From positions 124,001-188,000 of the forward strand of contig NZ_JAMZCU010000002.1 in the NCBI RefSeq assembly GCF_024273195.1: DNA of 64,000 bases, written 5' to 3'. Below the pieces are notes generated by a model that saw nothing but the letters and a program-made list of their open reading frames with translations, searched no databases and was not told the DNA's origin. The stretch comes from Devosia ureilytica. Lineage in GTDB: Bacteria > Pseudomonadota > Alphaproteobacteria > Rhizobiales > Devosiaceae. Below are positions 8,418 to 20,475 of this stretch, piece by piece. Position numbers and translations under genes: made by a program. Position 1 is the stretch's first letter. Each line of letters opens with the position of its first letter.

Positions 8418-10583
8418 TCAGGCCGCGCGTTGCCGCGCGACCCGGGCAACCGGCTCGGCGGCCTCTTCGAGCTTGAACACCTCGATGATCTGATCGAGCG
8501 CCTGGGTCTGGCCCTCGGTCTGCTCGATCACCGCATTGGTCTCCTCCACCAGCGACGCATTATGCTGGGTCATCTGGTCGAGTGTGCGCACCGCCGAATT
8601 AACCTCCTCGATGGACGCGGCCTGCTCGCGGCTGGCCCGGGCAATCGAGCGCACCAGGGCGCTGTTTTCCTCGACTGCATCAAGCATGGCCTTGAGCCTG
8701 TCGCCGGCAGCCGCGACCAGACTTGTCCCACCCTTGACCTCATCGGCGCTCTTTTCGACCAGCGCCTTGACCTCGGACGAGGCCTGCGCCGCGCTCTGGG
8801 CCAGGCGCCGCACTTCCACGGCCACCACGGCAAAGCCCTTGCCGGCGTCGCCGGCGCGGGCCGCCTCGACCGAAGCATTGAGCGCCAGCAGATTGGTTTG
8901 GAAAGCGATGTCGTCGATCATGCCGATGATGTTGGAGATTTTAGCCGAGGACTGGGTGATCCGCTCCATCGCGCCAGTGGCCTCGCCCATAACCGCGCCG
9001 CTTTCGGCGGCGACCTTGGATACAGTCTCGGCCCTGCCGGCGGCCTGTTCGGCCATGCCCGCATTGCTGGCAACCGTGGCGGCCAGCTCTTCCATGGCAG
9101 CCGAGGTTTCCTCGATGGTCGCAGCCTGGCGGGTGGTGCGTTCCGACAGATCATTGGCACCCGACAGCAATTCGCCGCTGGCGGTACGCAGCGATCGCGT
9201 GGTGAGCCGCAATTGCCCCACCACATCGGCAAAGCGTTCCACCGTGCCGTTGAGCGCCACTCGCAGGTCCTCGAACTCGGGCGGGAAGGGCGAAGCAATG
9301 GTGCTGGTCAGGTCGCCGCCGGCCAATTGCTGCAACCCAGCGCCAATGGCGGCGACCGAGCGCTTGCGCGCTGTCACATCGGTTGCAAACTGCACCACCT
9401 TGTAGGGCACGCCATCGGCATTAAAGATCGGCGTGAACGTGCTCTGGATCCACACTTCCTGCCCATCCCGGCAACGCCGGCGATATTCGCCACTCTTGAA
9501 GGCACCCGCTGCCATATCCTGCCAGAACTGCTTGTAGCTGGAGCTGGCCGGGTCAGCGTCAAACAGGAACAGCGCATTGGGACGGCCCACGATATCGTCC
9601 AGCTCATACCCCAGCAGCGCCAGGAAATTCTCATTGGCCGTCTGTACAGTGCCGTCGAGTTCGAATTCGACCACGATCTGGCTGCGCGAAATGGCCTGCA
9701 ATTGCCCGGTGTGATCGGCCGCCTCGGCCAGATGCTGACGGGCTTGCGCATCCAGCGCCGCCTTTTCAACCGCATTGGCGCGGAACACTTCGACGGCGCG
9801 TGCCATGGCGCCAATCTCGTTACGCTGAGCCGTATAGGGCACGGCCGTATCGAGCGCGCCATCAGCCAGCGCACCCATGACCTGGGCCAGATCCGGGATC
9901 GGCCGCATCAACTTGCGCGCCAGCAGCACTGCCAAGACGCCCGTGACCAGCATGCCGAGAAGGGCAATCGCACCCAGCACCGTCATGGTCCGCCCCAGCA
10001 CGGCCTCGAGCGGTCCCCGGTCAACCGCAACCATCAATGCGCCAATCACCGCGCCCTCGGCGGTCGCGATGGGCTTATAGCTCAGGAGATAGGCCTTGCC
10101 GTCAAACGCGGCTTCGGCCCGAACCGGCTGATTGCTGACGAGACTTTCGAATACTGCCGTGCCGGGCACCAGAACCTGGCCCAGACGCCGTTCATCTGCG
10201 GCATCCAGGAGGCTGGTACTGCCCACCACCATGTCCGGGCTGGTCTCGGTGTCATAGACATAAACCGCAACATCCTGGCCGGCGACCTGCGCCACGGCAT
10301 CGATCACGTCATGGCTACGGAACCGAGGCATGCTGCGGGCCGTCAGGCTCGCCACGCTGCCGTTCTCATCGACACCCACTTCCAGGTTGGGGAGATTGAC
10401 CTGCAGGATCTGCGCCGCAATGCGCGTCGTGTCAGTGAGCGCCTTTTCTTCGTCGCGCGCCACCGAAGCACCCAGACTGACATAAAGCCCGCACATCACC
10501 GCCACGATAGCGACGGCAATCGCACCGATGGTCATGCTCGAAATGGCAAAGGTCAGACGGATATTGCGCAGGAATGAACCCAT
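8418..10583 (-). CDS. Methyl-accepting chemotaxis protein with periplasmic sensor and PAS domain
   Basis: Membrane chemoreceptor that controls CheA through CheW. Order of parts: membrane segment (about 10-35), a ~160-residue periplasmic domain of Cache type (ends [20 protein letters not shown]), second membrane segment (about 200-225), HAMP, a PAS domain (about 290-420: [30 protein letters not shown]), a second HAMP-like stretch and the signalling hairpin (tip [20 protein letters not shown]). The C-terminus ends VARQRAA and has no CheR-tethering pentapeptide, unlike the receptor at 26469. An equally long open frame exists on the opposite strand but encodes no recognisable protein. Transcribed alone; a TTAA-N7-TTGA motif lies upstream. 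Confidence 0.95.
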   Translation of the reverse strand: MGSFLRNIRLTFAISSMTIGAIAVAIVAVMCGLYVSLGASVARDEEKALTDTTRIAAQILQVNLPNLEVGVDENGSVASLTARSMPRFRSHDVIDAVAQVAGQDVAVYVYDTETSPDMVVGSTSLLDAADERRLGQVLVPGTAVFESLVSNQPVRAEAAFDGKAYLLSYKPIATAEGAVIGALMVAVDRGPLEAVLGRTMTVLGAIALLGMLVTGVLAVLLARKLMRPIPDLAQVMGALADGALDTAVPYTAQRNEIGAMARAVEVFRANAVEKAALDAQARQHLAEAADHTGQLQAISRSQIVVEFELDGTVQTANENFLALLGYELDDIVGRPNALFLFDADPASSSYKQFWQDMAAGAFKSGEYRRRCRDGQEVWIQSTFTPIFNADGVPYKVVQFATDVTARKRSVAAIGAGLQQLAGGDLTSTIASPFPPEFEDLRVALNGTVERFADVVGQLRLTTRSLRTASGELLSGANDLSERTTRQAATIEETSAAMEELAATVASNAGMAEQAAGRAETVSKVAAESGAVMGEATGAMERITQSSAKISNIIGMIDDIAFQTNLLALNASVEAARAGDAGKGFAVVAVEVRRLAQSAAQASSEVKALVEKSADEVKGGTSLVAAAGDRLKAMLDAVEENSALVRSIARASREQAASIEEVNSAVRTLDQMTQHNASLVEETNAVIEQTEGQTQALDQIIEVFKLEEAAEPVARVARQRAA

Positions 10584-10656
10584 GATCGTGCCCCCGAATT
10601 CCGACCGCCGTTGGCCGGTTTCAATAGTTCCCGGGCGGCAGCATGGCCTTCAAGGG

Positions 10657-10671
10657 TTAAGCACAGGTTGA
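10657..10671. promoter_or_regulatory. CtrA-like motif upstream of the chemoreceptor gene (imperfect)
   Basis: TTAA at 10657-10660 and TTGA at 10668-10671 with exactly seven bases between, one mismatch from the CtrA consensus TTAA-N7-TTAA. It is 74 bases before the chemoreceptor start, and chemotaxis genes are common CtrA targets in this class. One mismatch in a short motif makes this tentative. Confidence 0.3.
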
Positions 10672-10742
10672 TGGGCGTAAATTGCTATTGAAAATCAAAC
10701 ACTTGCACAAATGATGTGCTCAATGCTCAAATTGAAAGCAAG

Positions 10743-10765
10743 AAGGCCGCCCATGGGGCGGCCTT
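10743..10765 (-). terminator. Terminator of the atp operon
   Basis: Perfect ten-base stem AAGGCCGCCC (10743-10752) and GGGCGGCCTT (10756-10765) with a three-base loop. It starts 27 bases after the atpC stop in the direction of transcription, and the minus strand then reads CTTGCTTTC. The symmetrical arms could also stop readthrough from the other side. Confidence 0.8.
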
Positions 10766-10791
10766 TGAAGACGATAGCACTATCGAAGCGC

Positions 10792-11214
10792 TCAATGGAT
10801 ATGGGCGCCGTCGATATGCTGGGCCTCAATGGCCAGGTTCAACAGGCCCGACACCACTTCCTGGGCATAGGACTTGTCGTCGGGCGTCGTCGCCCGATTG
10901 AGTTCTTCCTCAGCTGCCTTGATCTGCGCCTGCAGGTCGCCATGGTCGAACTCGGAGAACGGCACCGACTGCTCGGCGAGAATGGTCAGGCCCGTGGCCG
11001 ACACATCGGCAAAACCACCCTTGACGAAATAGACGGTCGAGCCGCTATCCTTGGTCACGGTGATGAAACCGGGCTTCAACGTCGTCATGAACGGCGCATG
11101 GTCGTCCATCACGGTGAAATAGCCCTCGGTGCCCGGCACAGTGACCGAAACCACGGTTTCGGACAGCACCAGCCGCTCGGGCGACACGATCTCGATCTTG
11201 AGGCCTTCAGCCAT
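10792..11214 (-). CDS. atpC: ATP synthase F1 subunit epsilon
   Basis: Central-stalk subunit that couples rotation to catalysis and inhibits reverse ATP hydrolysis. 140 residues: N-terminal beta sandwich (IEIVSPERLVLSETV, VTVPGTEGYFTVMDDHAPFM) then a short helical C-terminus (LQAIKAAEEEL-like region). Last gene of the atpHAGDC operon, 85 bases after atpD and followed by a strong terminator. Confidence 0.97.
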   Translation of the reverse strand: MAEGLKIEIVSPERLVLSETVVSVTVPGTEGYFTVMDDHAPFMTTLKPGFITVTKDSGSTVYFVKGGFADVSATGLTILAEQSVPFSEFDHGDLQAQIKAAEEELNRATTPDDKSYAQEVVSGLLNLAIEAQHIDGAHIH

Positions 11215-11299
11215 ATTTTTGGTCCCTTAGCGGAGCGAACCCGAACGTACCGGGCCTGGGCAGGGGGCCCGTCGCGCACGACGAGCCCGAGTTGCAAAA

Positions 11300-12763
<1,464 letters not shown>

Positions 12764-13651
12764 TTAGAGCGCTTCCGCGCCCGAAATGATTTCGATGAGT
12801 TCTTTGGTGATCTGGGCCTGGCGCTGGCGATTGTAGCTCAGCTGCAGCTTGCCGATCATTTCGCCGGCGTTGCGGGTGGCATTGTCCATCGCGGACATCT
12901 GCGCACCGTAGAACGAAGCGGAGTTTTCGAGCAGGGCACGCAGCACCTGCACCGAGATATTGCGCGGCAGAAGATCCTCGACGATGGCTTCTTCGCTCGG
13001 CTCGTATTCGTAGGGCACAGCCGAAACTTCGGCGGCGCCTTGGCCTTCGACCTTTTCCAACTTGGCCGGAATGATCTGCTGGGCCGTCGGCACCTGGCTG
13101 ATCACTGAGCCGAACTTGGCAAAATAGAGCGTGGCCACGTCGAATTCGCCGGCGGCGAACATCGAAAGGACCTTGTCGGCAACCTGCTGGGCCTGGGTAA
13201 AGCCAACCTGCTTGATCTCGCGGAAATTGAACGTATCCACGATCAGTTCAGGATATTGCCGGCGCAGGATGTCGTGGCCCTTGCGTCCCACGGTCAGGAT
13301 CTTGACGGTCTTGCCCTGGCCGATCAGCTTGGTGGCGTGTTCACGCGCCAGGCGGGCAATCGAGGAATTGAAACCGCCGGCAAGGCCACGCTCACCGGTG
13401 GCAACCACCAGCAGATGCACCTTGTCGCTGCCCGTGCCGCCGAGCAACACGGGGGCGTTTTCCTGCCCGTCATAAACCGCGCCAAGCGCCGCCAGCACCT
13501 TGCCCATGCGTTCGGCATAGGGGCGAGCTGCCACTGCAGCTTCCTGGGCGCGACGGAGCTTGGCCGCCGCGACCATCTGCATGGCCTTGGTGATCTTCTG
13601 GGTCGATTTGACCGAGTCGATCCGGTTCTTGAGGTCTTTTAGCGAAGGCAT
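12764..13651 (-). CDS. atpG: ATP synthase F1 subunit gamma
   Basis: Rotor shaft of F1. 295 residues; the N-terminal coiled coil [20 protein letters not shown] and the C-terminal counterpart [34 protein letters not shown] flank a Rossmann-like middle, as in all gamma subunits. 24 bases after atpA and 24 bases before atpD. Confidence 0.98.
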   Translation of the reverse strand: MPSLKDLKNRIDSVKSTQKITKAMQMVAAAKLRRAQEAAVAARPYAERMGKVLAALGAVYDGQENAPVLLGGTGSDKVHLLVVATGERGLAGGFNSSIARLAREHATKLIGQGKTVKILTVGRKGHDILRRQYPELIVDTFNFREIKQVGFTQAQQVADKVLSMFAAGEFDVATLYFAKFGSVISQVPTAQQIIPAKLEKVEGQGAAEVSAVPYEYEPSEEAIVEDLLPRNISVQVLRALLENSASFYGAQMSAMDNATRNAGEMIGKLQLSYNRQRQAQITKELIEIISGAEAL

Positions 13652-13675
13652 CGGCCTGTCGTCTCCCTCTAGCCC

Positions 13676-15211
13676 TTAGGCCGCGTAGGTCTTCTTGATC
13701 TCGTCCAGAGCCGACTTGAGCTTGGCACGGGTGTCGTCGCTCAGCGCCTTCTCGGCGGCGATGGTCGAAAGCAGATCGGCATATTTGCCACGCAGGGCAG
13801 ACAGCACGGTCTTTTCGAAATCGCCAACCTTGGAAACCGGCACCGAGTCCAGATAGCCATTGGCGCCGGCAAAGATCACCGCAACCTGCTCTTCGGTCTT
13901 GAGCGGGCTGAACTGCGGCTGCTTGAGCAGCTCGGTCAGGCGCGCACCACGGTTCAGCAGGCGCTGGGTCGAGGCATCGAGGTCGGAACCAAACTGGGCG
14001 AAAGCGGCCATTTCGCGGTACTGCGACAGCTCACCCTTGAGCGAGCCGGCAACCTGCTTCATTGCCTTGATCTGAGCCGAACCACCCACGCGGGACACCG
14101 ACAAGCCAACGTTCACGGCCGGACGGATACCCTGGAAGAACAGGTTGGTTTCAAGGAAGATCTGGCCATCGGTGATCGAAATCACATTGGTCGGGATATA
14201 GGCCGACACGTCGTTGGCCTGGGTCTCGATCACGGGCAGCGCGGTCAGCGAACCCAGACCATGGTCTTCGTTCAGCTTGGCGGCACGCTCGAGCAGGCGG
14301 CTGTGCAGATAGAAAACGTCGCCGGGATAGGCTTCGCGGCCCGGCGGACGACGCAGCAGCAGCGACATCTGGCGGTAGGCAACGGCCTGCTTGGTCAGAT
14401 CGTCATAGGCGATCACGGCATGCTTGCCATTGTCGCGGAACCACTCGCCGATGGCGCAGCCGGTGAACGGCGCGATGTACTGGAGCGGCGCCGGATCCGA
14501 GGCGGTTGCAGCGATGACGATGGAATAGGGCAGCGCACCCGATTCTTCGAGCTGCTTGACGAACTGGGCCACGGTCGAGCGCTTCTGGCCGACAGCGACA
14601 TAGATGCAGTAGAGCTTCTCGGTATCGGAAGCATTAGCGTCGTGAGCCGGCTTCTGGTTGAGGAAGGTGTCCAGGATGATGGCCGACTTACCGGTCTGGC
14701 GGTCACCAATGATCAGCTCGCGCTGGCCACGGCCAATCGGGATCAGCGCATCGATGGCCTTGAGGCCGGTCGACATCGGCTCATGCACCGACTTGCGCGG
14801 CAGAATGCCAGGAGCCTTGACGTCAACGCGGCGGCGTTCGGTGTGCTCGATCGGACCCTTGCCATCGATCGGATTGCCCAGGCCGTCGACCACGCGGCCA
14901 AGCAGGCCCGGACCAACCGGGGTATCCACGATGGAGCCGGTACGCTTGACGACGTCGCCTTCCTTGATGGAGCGGTCGTTGCCGAAAATCACGACACCGA
15001 CATTGTCGGTTTCAAGGTTGAGCGCCATGCCCTTGATGCCACCCGGGAACTCGACGAGCTCACCAGCCTGCACCTTGTCCAGGCCATAGACGCGGGCAAT
15101 ACCGTCGCCAACCGAAAGCACCTGACCAACTTCGGAAACCTGGGCTTCCTGGCCGAAATTCTTGATCTGGTCCTTGAGGATCGCAGAAATTTCCGCGGCT
15201 TTGATGTCCAT
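13676..15211 (-). CDS. atpA: ATP synthase F1 subunit alpha
   Basis: Non-catalytic nucleotide-binding subunit. 511 residues; Walker [16 protein letters not shown], the arginine-finger region [19 protein letters not shown] and the signature [15 protein letters not shown] are present. Its ATG overlaps the atpH stop codon by one base (TAATG), so translation is coupled. Confidence 0.99.
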   Translation of the reverse strand: MDIKAAEISAILKDQIKNFGQEAQVSEVGQVLSVGDGIARVYGLDKVQAGELVEFPGGIKGMALNLETDNVGVVIFGNDRSIKEGDVVKRTGSIVDTPVGPGLLGRVVDGLGNPIDGKGPIEHTERRRVDVKAPGILPRKSVHEPMSTGLKAIDALIPIGRGQRELIIGDRQTGKSAIILDTFLNQKPAHDANASDTEKLYCIYVAVGQKRSTVAQFVKQLEESGALPYSIVIAATASDPAPLQYIAPFTGCAIGEWFRDNGKHAVIAYDDLTKQAVAYRQMSLLLRRPPGREAYPGDVFYLHSRLLERAAKLNEDHGLGSLTALPVIETQANDVSAYIPTNVISITDGQIFLETNLFFQGIRPAVNVGLSVSRVGGSAQIKAMKQVAGSLKGELSQYREMAAFAQFGSDLDASTQRLLNRGARLTELLKQPQFSPLKTEEQVAVIFAGANGYLDSVPVSKVGDFEKTVLSALRGKYADLLSTIAAEKALSDDTRAKLKSALDEIKKTYAA

Positions 15212-15771
15212 TATCCGACCTCTTTCATGGCGATCTTCATCGCAGCGAGTTTTGTCTTGAGGGATGAGTCGATCATCTGGCTGCCAACCTTCACCTGAAG
15301 GCCGCCGATCAGCGAGGGATCAACGAATTGGTTGAGGGTCACGGTCTTGCCCAGCTTGGTCTTGAGCGTGGCGGCCAATGCCTCGGCCTGCGCATCGCTC
15401 AGGGGCGCCGCGGAAGTCACCTCGGCCGTGACTTCGCCGCGGGCGGCAGCAGCCAGCTCACGGAACACGGCGATGATGGTATCGAGCGCGAACAGACGGC
15501 CATTCTGGGCCACCAGACGCAGGAAATTGCCCACCAGCGGATTAACCTTGGCCTTTGCCAGAATCGCCTCGAGAGCCGACGCCTTGGCATCGGCCGAGAT
15601 GACCGGAGACCGGAGGTAGCGCGAGAAATCGTCGCTCTCACCGATCAGGCTGGAAATATCGGAAAGCCCGGTTTCGACCTGGGCCATCTGGTTCTCGCTT
15701 TGGGCGAGATCGAACAGCGCCGACGCATATGGCCGCGCGATCTGGGTAAGCACTGAATTCTGCGCTGCCAA
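15211..15771 (-). CDS. atpH: ATP synthase F1 subunit delta
   Basis: Peripheral-stalk cap that joins F1 to the b subunits. 186 residues; starts [22 protein letters not shown] and ends with the delta signature [27 protein letters not shown] stretch (read here as [16 protein letters not shown]). The start codon is TTG at 15771; no ATG is available in frame, and a GAGGG tract lies 12-16 bases upstream. First gene of the operon, so the operon promoter should be in 15772-16150. The F0 genes are not in the window, which is normal in this class. Confidence 0.95.
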   Translation of the reverse strand: MAAQNSVLTQIARPYASALFDLAQSENQMAQVETGLSDISSLIGESDDFSRYLRSPVISADAKASALEAILAKAKVNPLVGNFLRLVAQNGRLFALDTIIAVFRELAAAARGEVTAEVTSAAPLSDAQAEALAATLKTKLGKTVTLNQFVDPSLIGGLQVKVGSQMIDSSLKTKLAAMKIAMKEVG

Positions 15772-16150
15772 TGCCGCTTCACCCTCTTTTTTGCCGACCC
15801 TCTTATGTGGTTCCGTTGACCGGAACCCGGGCGGGTTATGAACGCTTGGACGTGCTCGGAAACGGGCCGCGAGCCGGACCCCTCTAAAGTCGCGCTCGCT
15901 CTAACACAGCCCAAGCCGGCCATGCAAGGCTCCCCGGGGTGATTCAACCATGTCGAAAGTGTCGCACTTCGAAGCGTCCCTAAGGGGCAAATCATGCCAG
16001 TGGCCTGATTTGAGCCGAGAAGGCCATGAGAGCTACGCTCGAATGGCACGAGGTGCGGCCGCACCGCCCGAGACGCGCCAGTGGCGCGGTGAGTGCGCAC
16101 AAGGCGATGCTACGCTCCAATGAAAGGGACCGGCCGCGAAAGAATAGCCG
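15772..16150. other. Intergenic stretch between priA and atpH
   Basis: No gene seen in 379 bases. It must hold the end of the priA transcript and the atp promoter (both genes run on the minus strand). Visible structure: a 14-base perfect palindrome GGTGCGGCCGCACC at 16052-16065, a CGCGCC-AGT-GGCGCG hairpin at 16074-16088 that could slow or end priA transcription although no T-run follows, and the nine-mer GCTACGCTC at both 16032 and 16109. I could not pick a -35/-10 pair with confidence. Confidence 0.5.
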
Positions 16151-18340
16151 CTACATAAAACTCATCGGATCGATATCGACCTGCACCTTGAGGTCACCCT
16201 TGGCCTTTTCACCGCTGGCCAGCCAGAAGCGCATATAGCCCGAAAGATCAAAATCCTTGCCCGATTGGGCCAGGAGCCGCACCCGGTGCCGCCCCCGGAT
16301 CATGGCAATGGGTGCATCGGCCGGCCCGAATAGCCGCACCCCCTCGGCCATTGGCGCCGCCGACAGCAGCGAACGGGCATAGGTCATGGCCGTCTGCTGT
16401 TCATTGGCCGAAATGATCAGCGCCGCCAGCCGGCCGAACGGCGGCATGCCACCGGCCTCGCGGGCCAAAAGTTCCTGCGCATAGAACGCTTCCCGGTCGC
16501 CGCTGACCATGGCCTTCATCACCGGGTGATCGGGGTGGTAGGTCTGGAGAAACGCCTTGCCATGCCGGGACGCGCGACCGGCCCGCCCGGCCACCTGCGT
16601 CAGGATCTGGAAAGTCTTTTCGGCCGCGCGCGGATCGCCATGCGCCAGGCCCAGGTCGGCATCAAGCACCCCGACCACCGAGAGCTTTTCGAAATGGTGG
16701 CCCTTGGAGACCAACTGAGTGCCGATGATCAGGTCATAGTCGCCGCGCTCGATCTCGGAAAAGCGTTCGCGCAACTGCGCGTGGCTGCCCATGTCGGTGG
16801 AAAGCAGCACCCGCCGCGCATCGGGAAAGCGCACTGCTGCTTCCTCCGCCACCCGCTCCACCCCCGGCCCCACGGCCACAAGGCTCTCGGTATCCCCGCA
16901 TTCGTCACACACTTTTGGGGTGCGCATTTCATGGCCACAGTGGTGGCACATCAACACGCCGCGGAAGCGATGCTCAACCATCCAGGTCGAGCAGTCGGGA
17001 CATTGATATTGATGCCCGCAGGAGCGGCAGACGGTCAGCGGGGCATAGCCTCGCCGGTTGAGAAACAGCAACGCCTGTTCCCCTCGGTCGAGCGCCGCAA
17101 ACACTTCGCGCGCCAGCGCCGGGGCGATCCATTCGCCCTTTTCGGGTCCATTGATACGCATGTCGATGGCGCTGACATCGGGCATTGCCGCTTCGGCGAA
17201 CCGGCTTTCCAGCGTCACATGTCTATAGCGCCCGACATTGGCATTGTTGCGCGATTCCACCGAGGGCGTCGCCGACGATAGCACGACTCGCGCCTCGGCC
17301 AGATTGGCGCGAACAATGGCCATGTCGCGGGCGTGGTAGGTAAAGCCGTCCGACTGCTTATAGGCGCCGTCATGCTCTTCATCGAGCACCATCAGGCCCA
17401 GCTCCCGAAACGGCAGGAACAGCGCCGAACGCGCCCCAACCACCGCCCGCACCGTGCCATCAAGCACCCCGCGCCAAACCTTGGCCCGCTGCACCGGGGT
17501 CATGTCCGAATGCCATTCCGCCGGCCGTGTGCCAAACCGGCGGGTGAAGCGGTCGATGAACGTGTTGGTCAAGGCGATTTCGGGCAGCAGCACCAGCGCC
17601 TGCCGTCCGGCACGCAGGGTATCGGCCACGGCCTCGAAGAATACCTCGGTCTTGCCGCCACCCGTCACCCCGTCGAGCAGGGCGACGCCAAAAGCGCCGA
17701 CGTCGAGCGCCCGTATATCGTCGAGCGCCTTTTGTTGTTCCGGGTTCAGCCTGGCCGGGTTGTCCTCCGGGTCCGGGGGCATCACCACGGGCGGTGGCGG
17801 CATTTCGAGCTTCTCGATGGCCCCGGCCCGCTCCAGTCCGTCGATGACCGAACTGGACACACCACTGGCCCCAACCAGCGCCGGCTTGGGCCAGGCCATG
17901 TCGTCCATCAGGCAATCAAGCACCCGCAGCCGGGCCGGCGTCAGTTTTTCCGGCTCATGACCCGTGCGCCGATAGGCAATGACCGGTTTTGGTGCATCCA
18001 GCGCTTCGGGCGAGCGCAGCACCCCGCGCAGCACTTGGCCCGGCGCCGTCAGCGTGTAGCGCGCCACCCATTCAACCAGTTTGAGCAGTTCTTCAGAGAG
18101 CGGCGGCGCATCATAGGCCTGGGCGATGTCACGCAGCCGGTTATGGGCGATCAGGTCCTTGGGCGGTCCCCAGACTACCCCCAGGATTAATCGGGGTCCC
18201 AGCGGCACCGCCACAATCGAGCCGCGCTCGACAGTCATGCCTTCGGGCACGCGATAGCTATAGGGGCCGTCCACGGCCACCCCCACCATTACCGCGACAA
18301 TGTCAGGACGGTTGATCATTTGTGCTTGTTCTGTTCGCAT
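16151..18340 (-). CDS. priA: Primosomal protein N' (replication restart helicase PriA)
   Basis: 3'-to-5' DNA helicase that reloads the replisome at stalled forks. ATG 18340 has GGAG five bases upstream; the later ATG 18319 has none. 729 residues. Order: DNA-binding 3'BD (VAVDGPYSYRVPEG), winged helix, helicase domain with Walker A GVTGGGKTE and DEEHDGAYKQ (DEEH box), a zinc module with cysteine pairs in CRSCGHQYQCPDCS and CHHCGHEMRTPKVCDECGD, and the second helicase lobe with QMVGRAGR-like TQVAGRAGR. Divergent from xerC with 98 bases between, a pairing common in Rhizobiales. Confidence 0.97.
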   Translation of the reverse strand: MRTEQAQMINRPDIVAVMVGVAVDGPYSYRVPEGMTVERGSIVAVPLGPRLILGVVWGPPKDLIAHNRLRDIAQAYDAPPLSEELLKLVEWVARYTLTAPGQVLRGVLRSPEALDAPKPVIAYRRTGHEPEKLTPARLRVLDCLMDDMAWPKPALVGASGVSSSVIDGLERAGAIEKLEMPPPPVVMPPDPEDNPARLNPEQQKALDDIRALDVGAFGVALLDGVTGGGKTEVFFEAVADTLRAGRQALVLLPEIALTNTFIDRFTRRFGTRPAEWHSDMTPVQRAKVWRGVLDGTVRAVVGARSALFLPFRELGLMVLDEEHDGAYKQSDGFTYHARDMAIVRANLAEARVVLSSATPSVESRNNANVGRYRHVTLESRFAEAAMPDVSAIDMRINGPEKGEWIAPALAREVFAALDRGEQALLFLNRRGYAPLTVCRSCGHQYQCPDCSTWMVEHRFRGVLMCHHCGHEMRTPKVCDECGDTESLVAVGPGVERVAEEAAVRFPDARRVLLSTDMGSHAQLRERFSEIERGDYDLIIGTQLVSKGHHFEKLSVVGVLDADLGLAHGDPRAAEKTFQILTQVAGRAGRASRHGKAFLQTYHPDHPVMKAMVSGDREAFYAQELLAREAGGMPPFGRLAALIISANEQQTAMTYARSLLSAAPMAEGVRLFGPADAPIAMIRGRHRVRLLAQSGKDFDLSGYMRFWLASGEKAKGDLKVQVDIDPMSFM

Positions 18341-18438
18341 CGCTGCTCCGTCTTTGCAAGCGATTCTGCCACGCTCGACCACCACTGGCCGATCCGTTCG
18401 GCTAGAGAATATTCATCATACCCGGCTACAGTAACGGC

Positions 18439-19368
18439 ATGACCGACAGCGCCTTTGCCACCGATGGTTTTGTCCGTTCCCAGCGCGATGCCTGGCTGCG
18501 CGAGCTTGGCTCGGTCAGGCGTCTGGCCCCCAAGACGCTCGAGGCCTATGGGCGCGACCTGGGCCAGTTCATGAGCTTTCTGGCCGGTCACATGGGTGGA
18601 CCAGTGACCCTGCAATCGCTCAAGGACCTGCGGGGCGCCGATATCCGCGCCTTCATGGCGCAGCGCCGCAGCGAAAGTCTCGGCTCGCGCTCGCTGGCCC
18701 GCGTGCTTTCGGCCCTCAAGAGCTTTTTCGGCTTTCTCGAACGCGAAGGCACACTGGCCACCGACGCGCTCAATGTCATCCGCACACCCAAGCTGCCGCG
18801 CAGCCTGCCCAAGGCCCTCAGCATCGTCGAAGCCAGGAATACCATCAGCGAAACCGACGCGATGGAAGATCGTCCATGGATCGCCGCCCGCGACATGGCC
18901 GTCATTTCCCTCTGCTATGGGGCCGGATTGCGCATATCCGAGGCGCTGGCCGTGACCCGCACCGACCTCGAAGCCGATACGCTTCGGGTCACCGGTAAGG
19001 GCGGCAAGATACGCATGGTGCCGCTGATCGCCCCGGTGCGACAGGCGATAGATACCTATCTTTCCCTGACGCCCTTCAAGCTCTGGCCCGAGGAGCCGCT
19101 TTTTCGCGGCGTGCGCGGCGGCGTCCTCTCGCCCCGCCTGATCCAGCTGCGCATGCAGGACCTGCGCAGCGCGCTCGGCCTGCCGCCTTCGGCCACGCCC
19201 CATGCGCTGCGCCATTCCTTTGCCACCCACCTCCTGGGCAAGGGCGGCGACCTGCGCGCCATCCAGGAACTACTGGGCCACGCCAGCCTCTCCACCACCC
19301 AGATCTATACCGCCGTCGATACCGAGCGCCTGCTCGACAGCTATGCCAAGGCGCATCCGCGCGGCTGA
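18439..19368 (+). CDS. xerC: Tyrosine recombinase XerC
   Basis: Cuts and rejoins dif to resolve chromosome dimers together with XerD and FtsK. 309 residues: SAM-like N-terminal core-binding domain (FVRSQRDAWLRELGSV, TLEAYGRDLGQFMSFL) and the catalytic domain with Arg in GAGLRISEAL, Lys in VTGKGGKIRMVPL, HALRHSFATHLL and the nucleophile Tyr in STTQIYT after LGHASL. Placement beside priA supports XerC over XerD, but the two are close paralogues. No good ribosome site precedes ATG 18439. Confidence 0.9.
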   Translation: MTDSAFATDGFVRSQRDAWLRELGSVRRLAPKTLEAYGRDLGQFMSFLAGHMGGPVTLQSLKDLRGADIRAFMAQRRSESLGSRSLARVLSALKSFFGFLEREGTLATDALNVIRTPKLPRSLPKALSIVEARNTISETDAMEDRPWIAARDMAVISLCYGAGLRISEALAVTRTDLEADTLRVTGKGGKIRMVPLIAPVRQAIDTYLSLTPFKLWPEEPLFRGVRGGVLSPRLIQLRMQDLRSALGLPPSATPHALRHSFATHLLGKGGDLRAIQELLGHASLSTTQIYTAVDTERLLDSYAKAHPRG

Positions 19369-19455
19369 CCCCGACAAGATCAAGTGGACGGATTCGCCGG
19401 TCGGCGGCTTTGAATGGCGGATTTGGCGGCCTAATGCTGGGGCAGAGGACCCCTC

Positions 19456-20394
19456 ATGACCACCAGTCCCATTGCACCACCCATCGACACCCTTGGCTAT
19501 GCGCTTGCCCTGGGCGGAGCATCGCTGTTTTCCACCAAGGGCATTTTCGTCAAGCTCGCGCTGGCGGAGGGGATTTCTATTGAATCGACGCTTGCCCTGC
19601 GCATGCTGGTGGCGCTGCCGGTCTATCTGGTCATCCTGGTCTCGCTGCTGCAGCGCAACGGACAATTGCGAACTCTGCTGACCCCCAGCAAGGTGCTCGC
19701 AACCATGGGGGTCGGCATTCTTGGCTATTATGTCTCAAGCTATCTCGATTTTGCCGGCCTGGCCTTCGTTTCGGCCCAGTACGAACGGCTGGTGCTCTTT
19801 ACCTATCCGTTTTTCGTGCTGCTGTTTGGCGTCTGGTTTTTCGGCGACCGGATGAACTGGCGGCTGCTCCCGGCCATGTTCATCAGCTATGGGGGGCTGC
19901 TTGTCATCTTCACCTGGAATATGAGCATCCGCCCCCAAGGGCTGTTCATCGGCACCGCCCTGGTGCTCGGCTCGGCCATCACCTTCGCCTTTTACCAGCA
20001 CCTGGCGCGGCGACAGATGCTAATCTTGGGTTCCGCACTCTTTACCTGCATCGGCATGTCCACCGCCGCGGCCCTCGCCATTGCCCAGAGCCTGATCGTC
20101 GATGGTCCCCAGGCCTATGCCGGCTTTAGCCCATCAGTCTGGCTGATCGGCCTGACACTGGGCATTTTCTGCACCGTGCTGCCATCGTTCCTGCTCAACA
20201 CCGCCATTGCCCGCATCGGGCCACGTGGCACCTCGTCCACCGCCTCCTTCGGACCAATCATCACCATCACTCTGGCCGTGCTTATCCTGGGCGAGGACTT
20301 CACCCTGTTCCATGCCGTTGGCACCGCCATGGTGCTGCTTGGATCCTGGCTGTTCGCCCACCGCGAGTCAGCATCCCGCGCCGAGCCCTCTTAG
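19456..20394 (+). CDS. EamA/DMT-family transporter
   Basis: Drug/metabolite superfamily exporter in the inner membrane; substrate not predictable. 312 residues with about ten hydrophobic segments in two EamA halves (first half from LGYALALGGASLFSTKGIFVKL, second from GLFIGTALVLGSAITFAFYQHL). The second half ends with the common GPIITITLAVLILGE block. GAGGA seven bases before the ATG supports this start. It is 87 bases after xerC and may be in its own transcript. Confidence 0.9.
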   Translation: MTTSPIAPPIDTLGYALALGGASLFSTKGIFVKLALAEGISIESTLALRMLVALPVYLVILVSLLQRNGQLRTLLTPSKVLATMGVGILGYYVSSYLDFAGLAFVSAQYERLVLFTYPFFVLLFGVWFFGDRMNWRLLPAMFISYGGLLVIFTWNMSIRPQGLFIGTALVLGSAITFAFYQHLARRQMLILGSALFTCIGMSTAAALAIAQSLIVDGPQAYAGFSPSVWLIGLTLGIFCTVLPSFLLNTAIARIGPRGTSSTASFGPIITITLAVLILGEDFTLFHAVGTAMVLLGSWLFAHRESASRAEPS

Positions 20395-20475
20395 CTTTCC
20401 CACTTCTGGCCGCCATAAAGCCGCTGTAAGGTGGTGACCGCGTGGGGCGACATCCAAGTTGAGGGAGAACAAGAG

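Noticed and set aside
8412..10577. 721-codon open frame opposite the chemoreceptor gene, the same length as the real gene
   Set aside because: Its translation is rich in Gly/His/Arg with no domain, while the minus strand encodes a complete chemoreceptor. A long antisense frame is a by-product of high-GC codon use.
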